64,000 bases of DNA from Clostridiaceae bacterium (GCA_014380625.1 JACMJL010000338.1:1-64000), one strand, 5' to 3'. Positions 1 through 9,233 are shown, counted from the stretch's first letter. Notes: generated from the sequence alone by a model not told the origin. Numbers and translations: made by a program.

Positions 1-49
1 GAGCATACTTTTTTATCCAAACAATGGTATTTATTCCTAAAATCAGAAA

Positions 50-77
50 TTGTTAATTATTGTTTTCCGACTATACT
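50..77 (+). promoter_or_regulatory. possible sigma-A promoter upstream of cphA
   Basis: TTGTTA (50-55) and TATACT (72-77) are separated by 16 bases and lie about 220 bases before cphA. The match is fair, but AT-rich DNA gives many such hits. I see no gene in bases 1-296. Confidence 0.3.
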
Positions 78-296
78 CAATTTATAAGTTTATCTTATGT
101 AGATTCTAATTTACTATGATAGGTAAGTGTAGGAAGCATAAGAAAAAATAAGTATGAATAAATAATTAATAAAGGATAAAAATATAAATTGTAGGATGTA
201 GAAAGTTAAGATAGCTAAAATTGGAATAGATAAATCAAAATGATATTAAGAAAGGCAATCGGGATAACTAAATATCCCATCAGGGAGGGAAACTAC

Positions 297-2921
297 ATGA
301 AAATAATTTGCTTTAAGGTCTTTCAAGGGAAAAATATATATTCTCACAAGAAGTGTATAAGACTTGATTTAGATCTGGAAGGATACTGTGAGACACCTAG
401 TAAAGAAATTTATGGGTTTAATGAAAGTTTGATTACTATGTTACCAGAGCTTAGTAAACATAGATGTGGTATAGATGAAGACCAAGGTTTTATTAAGAGA
501 CTTACTGAGGGAACTTATTTAGCCCATGTAACTGAGCATATAATAATTGCGCTCCATAATATGATAGGCGTTGAAATATGCTACGGAAAAGCTAGGGAGA
601 TATCCGGCGATAATTATTATATTATCTACCAGTATGAGTATAAAAATACAGGTCTTGAAGCTGGAAATATAGCAGTTGGACTTATTAATTCATTAATAAA
701 TAAAGAAACATTTGATTTATCTTTAGAACTAAATAGGTTAAAGGAAGTACTAATTAATGAACAATTAGGTGTAAGTACACTTAATATTTGTAGTGAGGCA
801 AAAAAAAGAGGAATTCCTGTATTAAAAATAGGTGAAGATAGCATGTTTCAATTAGGTTATGGAAAACACTCTAAATATATTAAAGCAACCTTAAGCAGTG
901 ATACAAGTGCCCTAGCTGTAGATATTGCACAGGATAAGTTATTAACTAAAGAAATATTAACCCTACACTGTTTACCTGTTGCACGTGGTATGAGGGTAGA
1001 AAGTAAACTAGAGGCTATTTTAGAAGCAAAAGAAATCGGTTATCCCGTGGTACTTAAGCCACAGTTTGGAAATCAAGGAAAGGGAGTTACGGCAAATATA
1101 AAAGATGAAATTCAGTTATCAAAGGTTTATGAACTTTTAATTAAAGATTATAAAGATATAATATTAGAAAAAAATATAGTTGGAAGAGATTTTAGAGTGT
1201 GCAGTGTTTATGGAGATATCGTTGCAGTTTCTGAAAGAATAGCCCCATACATTTTAGGTGATGGAATAAGTTCTATAAGAAAGCTTATAGAAAATACTAA
1301 TGAAGATCCAAGACGTGGAGAAGGACATGAAAAGGAATTAACTAAGATTAAAATAGATGATGCGCTTAAAATATATTTGAAACAGAAGGGATACTCTTTA
1401 GAGTCGATTCTTCCTAAAAAGGAAAAATTAAATTTGAAGGATAATGCAAATTTATCAACAGGGGGCTTTGCTCTAGACTGTACAGATTTAATATGTGAAG
1501 AAAATATTGAAATATGCAAGAGAGCATCAAGTGCAATTGGATTAGATATTTGTGGAATAGACTTAATATGTGAGGATATAAGTAAACCCATAAATAACAA
1601 GGGAGCAATTATAGAAATAAATGCTGCACCAGGTATTAGAATGCATCATAGACCTTACATGGGAGTTCAACGCAATGTGGCAGGAGATATAGTTGATAAG
1701 CTATTTAAGGATACACCAAAAAGTATTCCCTTAGTTGCAGTAACAGGTACTAATGGGAAGACAACAACAACAAGACTCATTGGCCACATACTTTCAATTG
1801 CAGGATATAATGTTGGAATGACCACCACTAGTGGAATCTATATAGGTGGGAAATGTATATTTGAGGGTGACACTACTGGTCCCAAAAGTGCATTAGCTGT
1901 GCTTGCAAATAAAGATATTGATGCAGCAGTACTTGAAACTGCTCGAGGTGGAATAATAAGAGAAGGATTAGCTTATGACCTAGCGGACATTGGCGTTATT
2001 ACTAACATTACTGGGGATCATCTTGGGATAGATGGAATAAAAACTTTAGAAGAATTAGCAAAGGTTAAAGCTTTGGTTGGTGAAGCTGTTAAAGAGGAGG
2101 GCTACGTTGTCATCAATGGGGATGATAATATGAGTATTAGTATATTGAGTAGGTTAAAAAGTAAGCTTATTATTTTTTCTAATAATAAAGAAAATGAAAT
2201 TATGAAAATAAATATTAAGAAGGGTGGTTATGGAATTTATGTAGACCAAGGCAATATTATTATACAAAAGGGTACTGATTTAAAAAAATTAATGGAGATA
2301 GACAGTATAGGAATATCCATGAAAGGAATTCTTAAATATAATGTTGAAAATGCAATGGCAGCTTGTGCAGCAGCAGTAGGACTTGGGATAAATTATGACA
2401 TTATCAGTCAGGGATTAAGGTCGTTTTACTGTAATCAAGATCAAAACCCTGGACGATTTAATATATATTTTGTTAATGACATAATGGTAGTATTAGATTA
2501 TGGACATAATATAGAAGGGTATAAATGTGTGCTGGATGCACTTAAGCATATAGAACACAAGAAACTTATTGGGGTTATTGGAGTGCCAGGAGATAGACTA
2601 GACAGTGATATACTGGAAGTTGGCAAATGTGCAGGAGAAAATTTTGATTACATTTTTATAAAAGAAGATGAGGATAGAAGAGGTAGGTCTATAGGTGAAG
2701 TAGCAGGTCTTTTAGAAAAAGGAATATTGAAATCCAAGTTTCTCAACATGAATATGGAAAAAGTTTTAGAGGAGGCTGAAGCTTTTAAAACAGCTTTAGA
2801 TTTCGCAGAATATGGAGATATTGTTATTGTATTTTTTGAAAAATCTGAACCTCTCGTAGATATAATGAAAAACAAAATTGATAAAATTAAAGGAGCGGAT
2901 AAATTATTGATAAAAAGTTAG
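297..2921 (+). CDS. cphA: cyanophycin synthetase
   Basis: Makes multi-L-arginyl-poly-L-aspartate (cyanophycin), a cytoplasmic nitrogen store, by ATP-dependent addition of Asp and then Arg. The 874-residue product has the family's three parts: an N-terminal domain, a central ATP-grasp domain (about residues 190-460, with GNQGKGVT and EINAAPGIRMH) and a C-terminal Mur-ligase-like domain from about residue 480 with the P-loop GTNGKTTTTR and the segment TTTSGIYI. The track opens at 240, but ATG 297 sits behind GGGAGGG and gives the usual family N-terminus MKIICFKVFQG. Cyanophycinase lies 4.3 kb downstream on the same strand, which supports a functional storage cycle. It ends at a strong hairpin facing cooS. 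Family identity is near certain. Confidence 0.96.
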   Translation: MKIICFKVFQGKNIYSHKKCIRLDLDLEGYCETPSKEIYGFNESLITMLPELSKHRCGIDEDQGFIKRLTEGTYLAHVTEHIIIALHNMIGVEICYGKAREISGDNYYIIYQYEYKNTGLEAGNIAVGLINSLINKETFDLSLELNRLKEVLINEQLGVSTLNICSEAKKRGIPVLKIGEDSMFQLGYGKHSKYIKATLSSDTSALAVDIAQDKLLTKEILTLHCLPVARGMRVESKLEAILEAKEIGYPVVLKPQFGNQGKGVTANIKDEIQLSKVYELLIKDYKDIILEKNIVGRDFRVCSVYGDIVAVSERIAPYILGDGISSIRKLIENTNEDPRRGEGHEKELTKIKIDDALKIYLKQKGYSLESILPKKEKLNLKDNANLSTGGFALDCTDLICEENIEICKRASSAIGLDICGIDLICEDISKPINNKGAIIEINAAPGIRMHHRPYMGVQRNVAGDIVDKLFKDTPKSIPLVAVTGTNGKTTTTRLIGHILSIAGYNVGMTTTSGIYIGGKCIFEGDTTGPKSALAVLANKDIDAAVLETARGGIIREGLAYDLADIGVITNITGDHLGIDGIKTLEELAKVKALVGEAVKEEGYVVINGDDNMSISILSRLKSKLIIFSNNKENEIMKINIKKGGYGIYVDQGNIIIQKGTDLKKLMEIDSIGISMKGILKYNVENAMAACAAAVGLGINYDIISQGLRSFYCNQDQNPGRFNIYFVNDIMVVLDYGHNIEGYKCVLDALKHIEHKKLIGVIGVPGDRLDSDILEVGKCAGENFDYIFIKEDEDRRGRSIGEVAGLLEKGILKSKFLNMNMEKVLEEAEAFKTALDFAEYGDIVIVFFEKSEPLVDIMKNKIDKIKGADKLLIKS

Positions 2922-2932
2922 AGGTAATTTTA

Positions 2933-2968
2933 AGCCTGCATCTATTATTATGAAAGTAGATGCAGGCT
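2933..2968. terminator. bidirectional terminator between cphA and cooS
   Basis: A perfect 12-bp inverted repeat (AGCCTGCATCTA and its complement) with a 12-base loop lies in the 69-base gap between two convergent genes. The U-tract is weak on both sides. Confidence 0.7.
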
Positions 2969-2990
2969 AATTCTGTGTATATAAAATCTT

Positions 2991-5120
2991 TTATTGAAGT
3001 CCTAATTCTTTTCTTTTCTTCTCGATATGGTCTATATAAATTTGAATAGTTTTTTCTGCATCCATTTCTACTACAACCTTGCCAAGACCTAAAGTTTCTG
3101 TGGTTTCAGTTAGGGTTTTTACAACCACATCACTACCAGTAATAGATGGTACTGGTGCTACGTGAACAAGCCATCCTAGAGCTACAGCTGTACAAGCATC
3201 CGCTACAGCTTTCTGCTCTAAGTATTCTGGAGCACCTATAACAAGAGGTAACATATTTGTATCTACATTAAGTTCGTCTGCTATCTCCATTGCAGTATGG
3301 GTCATTTTTCCAATATCTACACAAGCCCCATAGGTTAAGACTGGTGGGATACCAAGTTGTTTGCATACGGTCTTTAGTCCTTCTCCGCATTCATTAGCTG
3401 CTTCAGGATTTGTGAGCCCTGTATACTCCATTACTGAGGAGGTACATCCACCTGAAAGAACAAGTATATTATTTTTTATTAAGCCTTGTGTAATTTTAAA
3501 GATATTACTTCCACCTTGCCCATATCTAGCTGTAGTACAACCGACTATAGTTGCAATTCCTCTAATATTACCGTTTACAATTTGATCTATTAAGGGTTTA
3601 AAGCTTCCACCTAAAGCTGCTCTGACAGACTCAGTACTAAAGCCTACCATACAATCTGATACATGAGGTGGAATATAAGTCTCTCTTTTTTCTAACTTAC
3701 GTTTTTTAAAGGCTTCTATAGCCATATCAAGTGCTTTTATAGCTTGCTCTTTCATTTTTTCTGGAATAAAATCTAAGGTTTCCGTACCCTGAAGTTTTAT
3801 TACATCATGCGTTCCAAGTAATTTTGTTCCAAATCTCTTAGCATAGATAGGAAGAGTTGGTACTGTACAATTATAATCAAATAGAAATAAATCTACTACA
3901 CCTGTAGCCAGTAAGTATTCTTCAGATAGCCACTCTCCTTCCTGACCTCCATAAGCCTTTTGATCATGAGTACCGTCATAATTTATAAGTTGCTGACCTT
4001 CACACACGTGGCCAAGAATTTGCATGCCCTCTGCACCTGCTGTTTTTGCCTTCTGTTGCCATTCATCAGTAGAAGCTAAATCCAATGCAACATGAGCAAG
4101 CAATGGCATATGACCATTGGTAATAATGTTTATCATATTATCTTTTAAAAGTCCCATATTCTGTTTCTTCATTGTAATTTTTTGTGTACCCATAAGAATT
4201 TCTTGTATTATGTCAAGTAAAAATAAGCCTTGGAATTCATTAGCTATACCTAACTTAACGGCATTAAGCAAAAATTCTACTGGATCTGAGGTGAAATTAG
4301 TCATACAGCGAGTCTGTGCATAGGCAATTTCACTGTATCCGCCTCCAGGAAACAAATTAAGCTTCCGCCACAAGTCTTTTCGTTTTGTTGGGGCAAAAGC
4401 TTCAACAGCTTTTGAGGGATTCTCAGAAGGAGAATGAATATCGTTAATAACCCAATCAGAAAATTCAACTGCAAGTTGCTCTATAGGTTTGTTTATGTCA
4501 AGTCCTGCCATAGCTGAATATTGTTTTAACTTCTCAGCATCTCTTATTTTAAAACCACTTTCTGGGTTCTGACCTGCAGCTTTAAGGGCTCTAGCTGCTT
4601 GATGACAATGAAATATATTTGCGGAGGTACCAATGGTAACATGGCGATACATAAAGTTACGTGCAACCATAGTATGGGCATCTACGCCACAAGTTCCCCT
4701 AGGTACCTTTTCACTTATCCTACATGGTCCGTTTGCACATAGTTGACAGGATAGGCCTTCTACACAAAACTTACATTGTATAGGTTGCTGTTGTGAAAAT
4801 CTATCAAATACATTAGTCATAGCGGCGTTATGTACTACTTGATACATCTCTCTCATCGCAGGGTCAATTATTACGTTTAGGGGATATCCCTCCTTTGACT
4901 GATCTCCTTTTGCAACATGTTTTCTTTGCCACTTATGAACTTCCTCCATGGATTCTGGGGATTTTTCAATCCTTTCATAATTTATCTTTACCTTTTCATG
5001 TAAATCGTTATGCATAGCTGGATCATTTGAATCATGAAGTTTTGATGCTAGGGTGGCATCCTGACCACTCATTCTTTTTGAACTATTTTCAAAGGAATCT
5101 TTAATTTGTTTATCTGACAT
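2991..5120 (-). CDS. cooS: anaerobic carbon monoxide dehydrogenase, catalytic subunit
   Basis: Ni-Fe CODH interconverting CO and CO2. 709 residues, against about 630-680 for most relatives, with an N-terminal extension of roughly 75 residues. The cluster motif near residue 116 reads CKFCVEGLSCQLCANGPC, with RGTCG shortly after. B-cluster cysteines are present. By alignment from memory, the second canonical D-cluster cysteine is Ser124, and an extra Cys119 makes a CX2C motif. C-cluster ligand candidates are all visible: GHMPLL (His), HVCEG, DYNC, VGC, SGGC and GACVD. The lysine in EQKAV also fits the catalytic lysine. The segments VGCTTARYG and GACVDIGKM differ from the common GCNN and GSCVDN. 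ATG follows AGGAGG. No CooC, CooF or acetyl-CoA synthase genes adjoin, so it is an orphan CooS; its redox partner is unknown. Confidence 0.95.
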   Translation of the reverse strand: MSDKQIKDSFENSSKRMSGQDATLASKLHDSNDPAMHNDLHEKVKINYERIEKSPESMEEVHKWQRKHVAKGDQSKEGYPLNVIIDPAMREMYQVVHNAAMTNVFDRFSQQQPIQCKFCVEGLSCQLCANGPCRISEKVPRGTCGVDAHTMVARNFMYRHVTIGTSANIFHCHQAARALKAAGQNPESGFKIRDAEKLKQYSAMAGLDINKPIEQLAVEFSDWVINDIHSPSENPSKAVEAFAPTKRKDLWRKLNLFPGGGYSEIAYAQTRCMTNFTSDPVEFLLNAVKLGIANEFQGLFLLDIIQEILMGTQKITMKKQNMGLLKDNMINIITNGHMPLLAHVALDLASTDEWQQKAKTAGAEGMQILGHVCEGQQLINYDGTHDQKAYGGQEGEWLSEEYLLATGVVDLFLFDYNCTVPTLPIYAKRFGTKLLGTHDVIKLQGTETLDFIPEKMKEQAIKALDMAIEAFKKRKLEKRETYIPPHVSDCMVGFSTESVRAALGGSFKPLIDQIVNGNIRGIATIVGCTTARYGQGGSNIFKITQGLIKNNILVLSGGCTSSVMEYTGLTNPEAANECGEGLKTVCKQLGIPPVLTYGACVDIGKMTHTAMEIADELNVDTNMLPLVIGAPEYLEQKAVADACTAVALGWLVHVAPVPSITGSDVVVKTLTETTETLGLGKVVVEMDAEKTIQIYIDHIEKKRKELGLQ

Positions 5121-5163
5121 TTTATACCTCCTAGGCTATATTTACATTTAGCTTTTACAATTA

Positions 5164-5196
5164 TTAATTTCATATACATATTTCATATGAAATTAA
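5164..5196. promoter_or_regulatory. long palindrome upstream of cooS, putative operator
   Basis: TTAATTTCATAT and its exact complement flank 9 bases, 44-76 bases before the cooS start. The right arm contains a second palindrome, TTTCATATGAAA (5181-5192). Its location in the likely promoter region suggests a regulator site. It does not fit the Rex consensus I know. Confidence 0.45.
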
Positions 5197-5230
5197 CCAT
5201 TTTATTTTGAGGTAGTCCCTTATTAATCTT

Positions 5231-6394
5231 TCAGTCTATATCAGAATTAAAAACTATTTCCCCATCTATAACTGTTAACTTTACCTTTGCCATAATATCC
5301 AGTGCATATTTATCTAGTACCACTATATCTGCATCATAGCCTTCCTTTAATTTTCCAATTCTATCAGCACAGCCCATCATCTCTGCAGGGTTTTCTGTAA
5401 TGCATCTAATACTATCTAATGGATTTAATCCTTCTGAAGTAGCTAGTATAGCAACAGATCTGAGTTGATCTATTGAATTGTATGGGTGGTCAGTAATTAA
5501 TGCTACTTTAATGCCGCCTTCAACTAATTTAAGCGCAGAACTATAGTTTCTTTTTATTAATTCCATTTTTATTCTAGGTGTCAACATTGGACCAAAGGCG
5601 ACTGGAACTTTTCTTTCTTTTAAATAATCCATTACCAAATGTGCCTCTGTTCCATGTTCAATTACAAGTTTCTCTATGTTAAACTCTTCTGCTATCCTTA
5701 TGGCAGTAATAATGTCATCCGCCCTATGTGCATGTGCACGAAGGTAGATATCACCATTTAATAAAGGTATTACCGCCTCAAGTTTCATATTTCTTTCCTT
5801 TAGTTTTCCATTGTTCTTATTTTCAATATAGTCTTGTGTACGGAGAAATAAATCTCTTATAAGTGCTGCAGTAGCCATTCTAGTGATGGGACATTTACCT
5901 TGTGTACCGTAGGTGCTTATAGGTTCTTCCCCAAAGGATACTTTAAGTCCTAAAGGATTCTTCAAAATCATCTTGTCAATGATACTACCAGCAGTTTTTA
6001 TGGCAACATTTAATCCTCCTACTGCATTATGGCTTCCCGGTCCACTCATTACACAGGTAATTCCATGGCGTACGGCATCCTTAAAAGCCATATCCATTGG
6101 ATTTATACCATCTATAGCCCTAAGCTCTGGCATTACAGGATTTGAATCCTCATTGTTATCCATTCCAAGCTTACCAGTACCTTCTTCAATAATTCCCATG
6201 TGCGTATGGCAATCTATTAACCCTGGATAAACATAACACTCCTTAATATCAATAATCTTTATATCCTCAGCCCTATACTCAATGTTCTCAGTTATACTTT
6301 TAATTTTACCATTTTCTATTAATAGGTCCTTCTTAGTAATATTACCATTTGAAATATCTGTGTGTAATCCATTTTTTAATAGTATGTTTTTCAA
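5231..6394 (-). CDS. amidohydrolase superfamily protein (imidazolonepropionase-like)
   Basis: A 387-residue metal-dependent hydrolase. The N-terminal beta-sandwich segment leads to the metal motif DCHTHMG near residue 63, then RAHAHRADD, VIEHGTEAH and the late aspartate in ITDHPYNS, all as in the COG1228 group of amidohydrolases. The start is TTG at 6394 behind GGAGATG, the only well-placed site. It lies 51 bases after thpR and 110 bases before cooS. Substrate is unknown. Because cphA and cphB flank this block, cleavage of the beta-Asp-Arg dipeptide left by cyanophycinase is an attractive guess. It is not close in visible motifs to classical IadA, and this remains inference. No signal peptide, so cytoplasmic. 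Confidence 0.85.
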   Translation of the reverse strand: MKNILLKNGLHTDISNGNITKKDLLIENGKIKSITENIEYRAEDIKIIDIKECYVYPGLIDCHTHMGIIEEGTGKLGMDNNEDSNPVMPELRAIDGINPMDMAFKDAVRHGITCVMSGPGSHNAVGGLNVAIKTAGSIIDKMILKNPLGLKVSFGEEPISTYGTQGKCPITRMATAALIRDLFLRTQDYIENKNNGKLKERNMKLEAVIPLLNGDIYLRAHAHRADDIITAIRIAEEFNIEKLVIEHGTEAHLVMDYLKERKVPVAFGPMLTPRIKMELIKRNYSSALKLVEGGIKVALITDHPYNSIDQLRSVAILATSEGLNPLDSIRCITENPAEMMGCADRIGKLKEGYDADIVVLDKYALDIMAKVKLTVIDGEIVFNSDID

Positions 6395-6445
6395 GTAATC
6401 ATCTCCAATAAAGTATTTTTTAAAGCTCCCTAAGGAGAATGTATT

Positions 6446-7000
6446 CTAATTATTTAGTGGGAAAGTAGCAAGTGAAACATATTTTAATTTACCATTTACC
6501 TGCTTGCTCTCCATTAATGTAATAGTATTTACAGGGATTATTAATTTATCAATAGGAAGTATATTTATAAGTTCACTTATTTCTTTTTTTAAAGTAATTT
6601 GTCTTCCTAAGGTTATGTGTGGTTTTAGCGGTTTCTCGTCAAAAGCTATTTTAGCATGCTTAAGAGTAAGAAATAATTCTTCATAAATTCTCATAAGCTT
6701 TTCATTATGCTCTAAGCCTATCCACATTAGCTTGGAATCTCCTTTTTTAAAACCTCCAAGTTTATCTAAGCTAAGATTAAAAGCATTATGTTTTGAAATA
6801 CATTCTTGCAGAGACTTAATTAGATTTGGAATATTATCTGCTTGTAGTTCACCAATAAATTGCAAAGTAAGATGGAAGTTTTCCTCATGGGTAAAATGAC
6901 CTTTAAAGGAATAGTATTCTAGTTTATTTTTAATATCTTGAAGATAAGATTTTGTGCTTTTATCAAAATCAATAGCTATAAATATTCGTATTTTTACCAC
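6446..7000 (-). CDS. thpR: RNA 2',3'-cyclic phosphodiesterase (2H family)
   Basis: A 2H phosphoesterase that opens 2',3'-cyclic phosphates at RNA ends, formerly called 2'-5' RNA ligase. 184 residues. Both catalytic motifs are present: HLTLQFIG near residue 42 and HITLGR near residue 128. The only canonical start is GTG 7000, yet AGGAGA touches it with almost no spacing. An ATA codon at 6989 (IRIFIAI) would sit at normal spacing and give the usual family N-terminus MRIFIAI, so initiation here is unusual. First gene of a minus-strand run with the amidohydrolase. Confidence 0.88.
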   Translation of the reverse strand: MVKIRIFIAIDFDKSTKSYLQDIKNKLEYYSFKGHFTHEENFHLTLQFIGELQADNIPNLIKSLQECISKHNAFNLSLDKLGGFKKGDSKLMWIGLEHNEKLMRIYEELFLTLKHAKIAFDEKPLKPHITLGRQITLKKEISELINILPIDKLIIPVNTITLMESKQVNGKLKYVSLATFPLNN

Positions 7001-7242
7001 TCTCCTATTACAAGCATTATTTAAATATTTTTTATATGGTCTTCTATGTTTAGCTTTTACTCAAATCAGAAATTTAATGTATATTACCTTCATAAATGCA
7101 AGAAATATGAACAAATTACCCTAATATTACCTTTATTGTTAAGGATATAATTGAATAATTCGATTAATAATACTGATACTATATATACTAATATGATTTT
7201 TATATTGGAGTCTGCGAAATAATATAGGAACATTTATATAGG

Positions 7243-8058
7243 ATGGTGATGGTGTTTGTGATTAATATACAAGAAGGTTTAATTATAATAGGTGGAGCCG
7301 AGGATAAGAAAGGGGATAAAAAGATACTTCAAGAAGTGTGCGCACATATTGAAAAAGAAAGTCAGTTATTAGTTATAGCCACGGTGGCAACGGAAAATCC
7401 AGAAGAAGTGGGTATTGAATACAACAATATTTTTCACAATATGGGTATTAGAAATATTAGCGTTCTTGATGTAGAGAATAGAGAGGATGCTTTAAAAGAG
7501 GAAAATGTAGAATTAATCGAAAAAGCTTCTTTAATATTTTTTACTGGAGGGGATCAACTTAGAATTACTAGTATTCTCGGAGGTACTCCATTGTATAGCT
7601 GTATGAGACGTAAACATACAGAAGGTTGTGTATTTGTAGGAACTTCAGCTGGTGCATCTGTAATGAGTGATACCATGATAGTAAAAGGAATGGACGATGA
7701 ATCTCCAAGAAAATGTACTCTTAAAATGGCCCCGGGGTTAGGATTAATTAATGGGGTTATAATTGATCAGCATTTTGCTCAAAGAGGTAGAGTAGGACGG
7801 TTACTAGTTGGGGTAGCAGAGAATCCAGAAGTTTTAGGCATTGGTATTGATGAAGATACCTCAATTATTGTAAATAAAGAAAATAGTTTAAGAGTATTAG
7901 GTTCTGGAGCAGTTTATATTATAGACGGGAGTAATATAAGTGACACAAATGTTTCAGAGCAATATCAAGATAATATATTGTCAATTTTTGATGTTAAGAT
8001 GCATGTATTAAAAACTGGAGATAAATATGATTTAAAAAACAGAAGACCCTTTGTTTAA
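7243..8058 (+). CDS. cphB: cyanophycinase
   Basis: Serine exopeptidase of family S51 that cuts cyanophycin to beta-Asp-Arg dipeptides. 271 residues, the normal size. The nucleophile motif is FVGTSAGASVMSD near residue 130, with FFTGGDQLR before it and the conserved IDQHFAQRGR after. Several starts overlap the ribosome site: ATG 7243, ATG 7249 and GTG 7258. The SD-like AGGATGGTG partly overlaps the first, so 7249 or 7258 may be the real one. The gene is probably transcribed from its own promoter in the 240-base gap after the divergent thpR. Confidence 0.95.
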   Translation: MVMVFVINIQEGLIIIGGAEDKKGDKKILQEVCAHIEKESQLLVIATVATENPEEVGIEYNNIFHNMGIRNISVLDVENREDALKEENVELIEKASLIFFTGGDQLRITSILGGTPLYSCMRRKHTEGCVFVGTSAGASVMSDTMIVKGMDDESPRKCTLKMAPGLGLINGVIIDQHFAQRGRVGRLLVGVAENPEVLGIGIDEDTSIIVNKENSLRVLGSGAVYIIDGSNISDTNVSEQYQDNILSIFDVKMHVLKTGDKYDLKNRRPFV

Positions 8059-8149
8059 ATTTTATTTTTCAAAATAATAACAGGTTTAATTAATTTATTA
8101 TTGCAGATAATAAAACGAAATAAAATTTTATAAATTTGGAGGCGTAAAT

Positions 8150-8368
8150 ATGAGAAAACTTTCAGAAGGTGAATTATTATCCCTAACAGGCTTATTAAGT
8201 ATGGAGAAGGACGGATTAGCGGTGGCAAAAGTTATGCAGAACTTAATAAGTGATTCAGAACTAAAAAGGCAAGCTGAGACTAGCGTTTTAGCTGCAGAGG
8301 GAAGAATTAAAGGCGTTCAGCAATTTATCAATGAGAATCAAGTAACTGTTACAGGAGGTGCACAATAA
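8150..8368 (+). CDS. small protein, partner of the CotF-type coat protein
   Basis: A 72-residue, mostly helical, soluble protein (MRKLSEGELLSLTGLL). It has a good site, GGAGGCG, before ATG. Its stop lies one base before the start of the CotF-family gene, and the ribosome site of that gene lies inside its last codons, so the two are coupled. Such two-gene arrangements are common among clostridial spore coat loci. No catalytic motif. Function inferred from context only. Confidence 0.75.
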   Translation: MRKLSEGELLSLTGLLSMEKDGLAVAKVMQNLISDSELKRQAETSVLAAEGRIKGVQQFINENQVTVTGGAQ

Positions 8369-8369
8369 T

Positions 8370-8669
8370 ATGGGAATAATGAATAATATGGTAAAAGGTA
8401 ATACGGATATTAATGATGAGGTTATTGCTGGCAATATGATTGGTTCCGCAAAAAGTTCAGCAGATGCATATTTAAATGCAACACTAACAAGTTCAACACC
8501 TGAATTAAGAGCAATATATTCATCTAGCCTAAACCAAATAATAGGTGGAAGTTCAGCTTTAACAGATCTAGCTGTAAACCGTGGATGGGTATCACCTTAT
8601 AGTGCTCCTTCACAACAACTAGCTGATACATTTAACAAATCCCAAGCTGCAGTTGACACTAAGAAATAA
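8370..8669 (+). CDS. spore coat protein, CotF family
   Basis: 99 residues. The segment SADAYLNATLTSSTPELRAIYSSSLNQI is typical of the Coat_F domain, a ferritin-like helical repeat found in spore coat proteins. The track begins at GTG 8358, but AGGAGGTG (8353-8360) places the start at ATG 8370, giving MGIMNNMVKG. The C-terminus (NRGWVSPYSAPSQQL) also matches the family. It is probably made in the mother cell late in sporulation; I could not pick out a convincing SigK or SigE promoter. Confidence 0.85.
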   Translation: MGIMNNMVKGNTDINDEVIAGNMIGSAKSSADAYLNATLTSSTPELRAIYSSSLNQIIGGSSALTDLAVNRGWVSPYSAPSQQLADTFNKSQAAVDTKK

Positions 8670-8707
8670 ATGAATTTACCAAATTCAATTGATGGAGGTA
8701 GTTAAGG

Positions 8708-9160
8708 ATGAGTATATTTAAAGGACTTTTTGAAAATGATGATGATGAGATTAAAAAAGAAACTAAAGAAGATGACGCAAAACTTCGTCTCCGCAAGGAA
8801 GAACTTGATATTAATAAGAGCAGAGTACAAAAGGGTGAGGTAGAGTTTAGTAAAGAAATTATAGAAGAGCAAAAGCAAGTTGATGTTCCTGTAACGCGTG
8901 AAGAAGTAGTAATTGAAAGAAGAACCTTAAATAATGAAGCTAGTGATTCAGCTATCACAGATGAAGAAACCATTCGGATTCCTGTCAGTGAGGAGAGAGT
9001 TGATGTAGGTAAACATACAGTATTTACAGGAGAAGTATCAGCTCACAAACACGATATACAAGATACAAAGCATATAGATGAGATTCTTAAACGTGAAGAA
9101 GCTAGAGTAAATAAAATTGGTGACCCAGATGTAGTTGATAGTGTTACCAATCACGATTAA
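8708..9160 (+). CDS. DUF2382 (YsnF/AvaK-type) domain protein
   Basis: A 150-residue acidic, highly charged protein. Residues 25-140 hold the DUF2382 pattern: LRLRKEELDINKSRVQKGEV, VPVTREEVVIERR, IRIPVSEERVDVGKHTV, and a final LKREEARV. The family is linked to stress response and sometimes to PRC-barrel proteins, but its biochemistry is unknown. It follows the CotF gene by 38 bases with a good GGAGG site and ends at a strong terminator, so it may close the coat operon. A paralogue follows immediately. Confidence 0.85.
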   Translation: MSIFKGLFENDDDEIKKETKEDDAKLRLRKEELDINKSRVQKGEVEFSKEIIEEQKQVDVPVTREEVVIERRTLNNEASDSAITDEETIRIPVSEERVDVGKHTVFTGEVSAHKHDIQDTKHIDEILKREEARVNKIGDPDVVDSVTNHD

Positions 9161-9169
9161 TAAAATAGG

Positions 9170-9210
9170 AAACACCTCACAATCGTATTAATGATTGGTG
9201 AGGTGTTTTT
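9170..9210 (+). terminator. intrinsic terminator after first DUF2382 gene
   Basis: The stem AACACCTCACAATC pairs with GATTGGTGAGGTGTT with one bulge, followed by a T-run. It separates the two DUF2382 genes. Confidence 0.85.
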
Positions 9211-9233
9211 TAGAATAATTGGAGGTAAATGGT

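Noticed and set aside
1208-1608. Minus-strand ORFs in cphA and similar antisense ORFs in other genes of the track
   Set aside because: They lie inside well-supported genes, lack ribosome sites and have no recognisable domains; treated as shadows.
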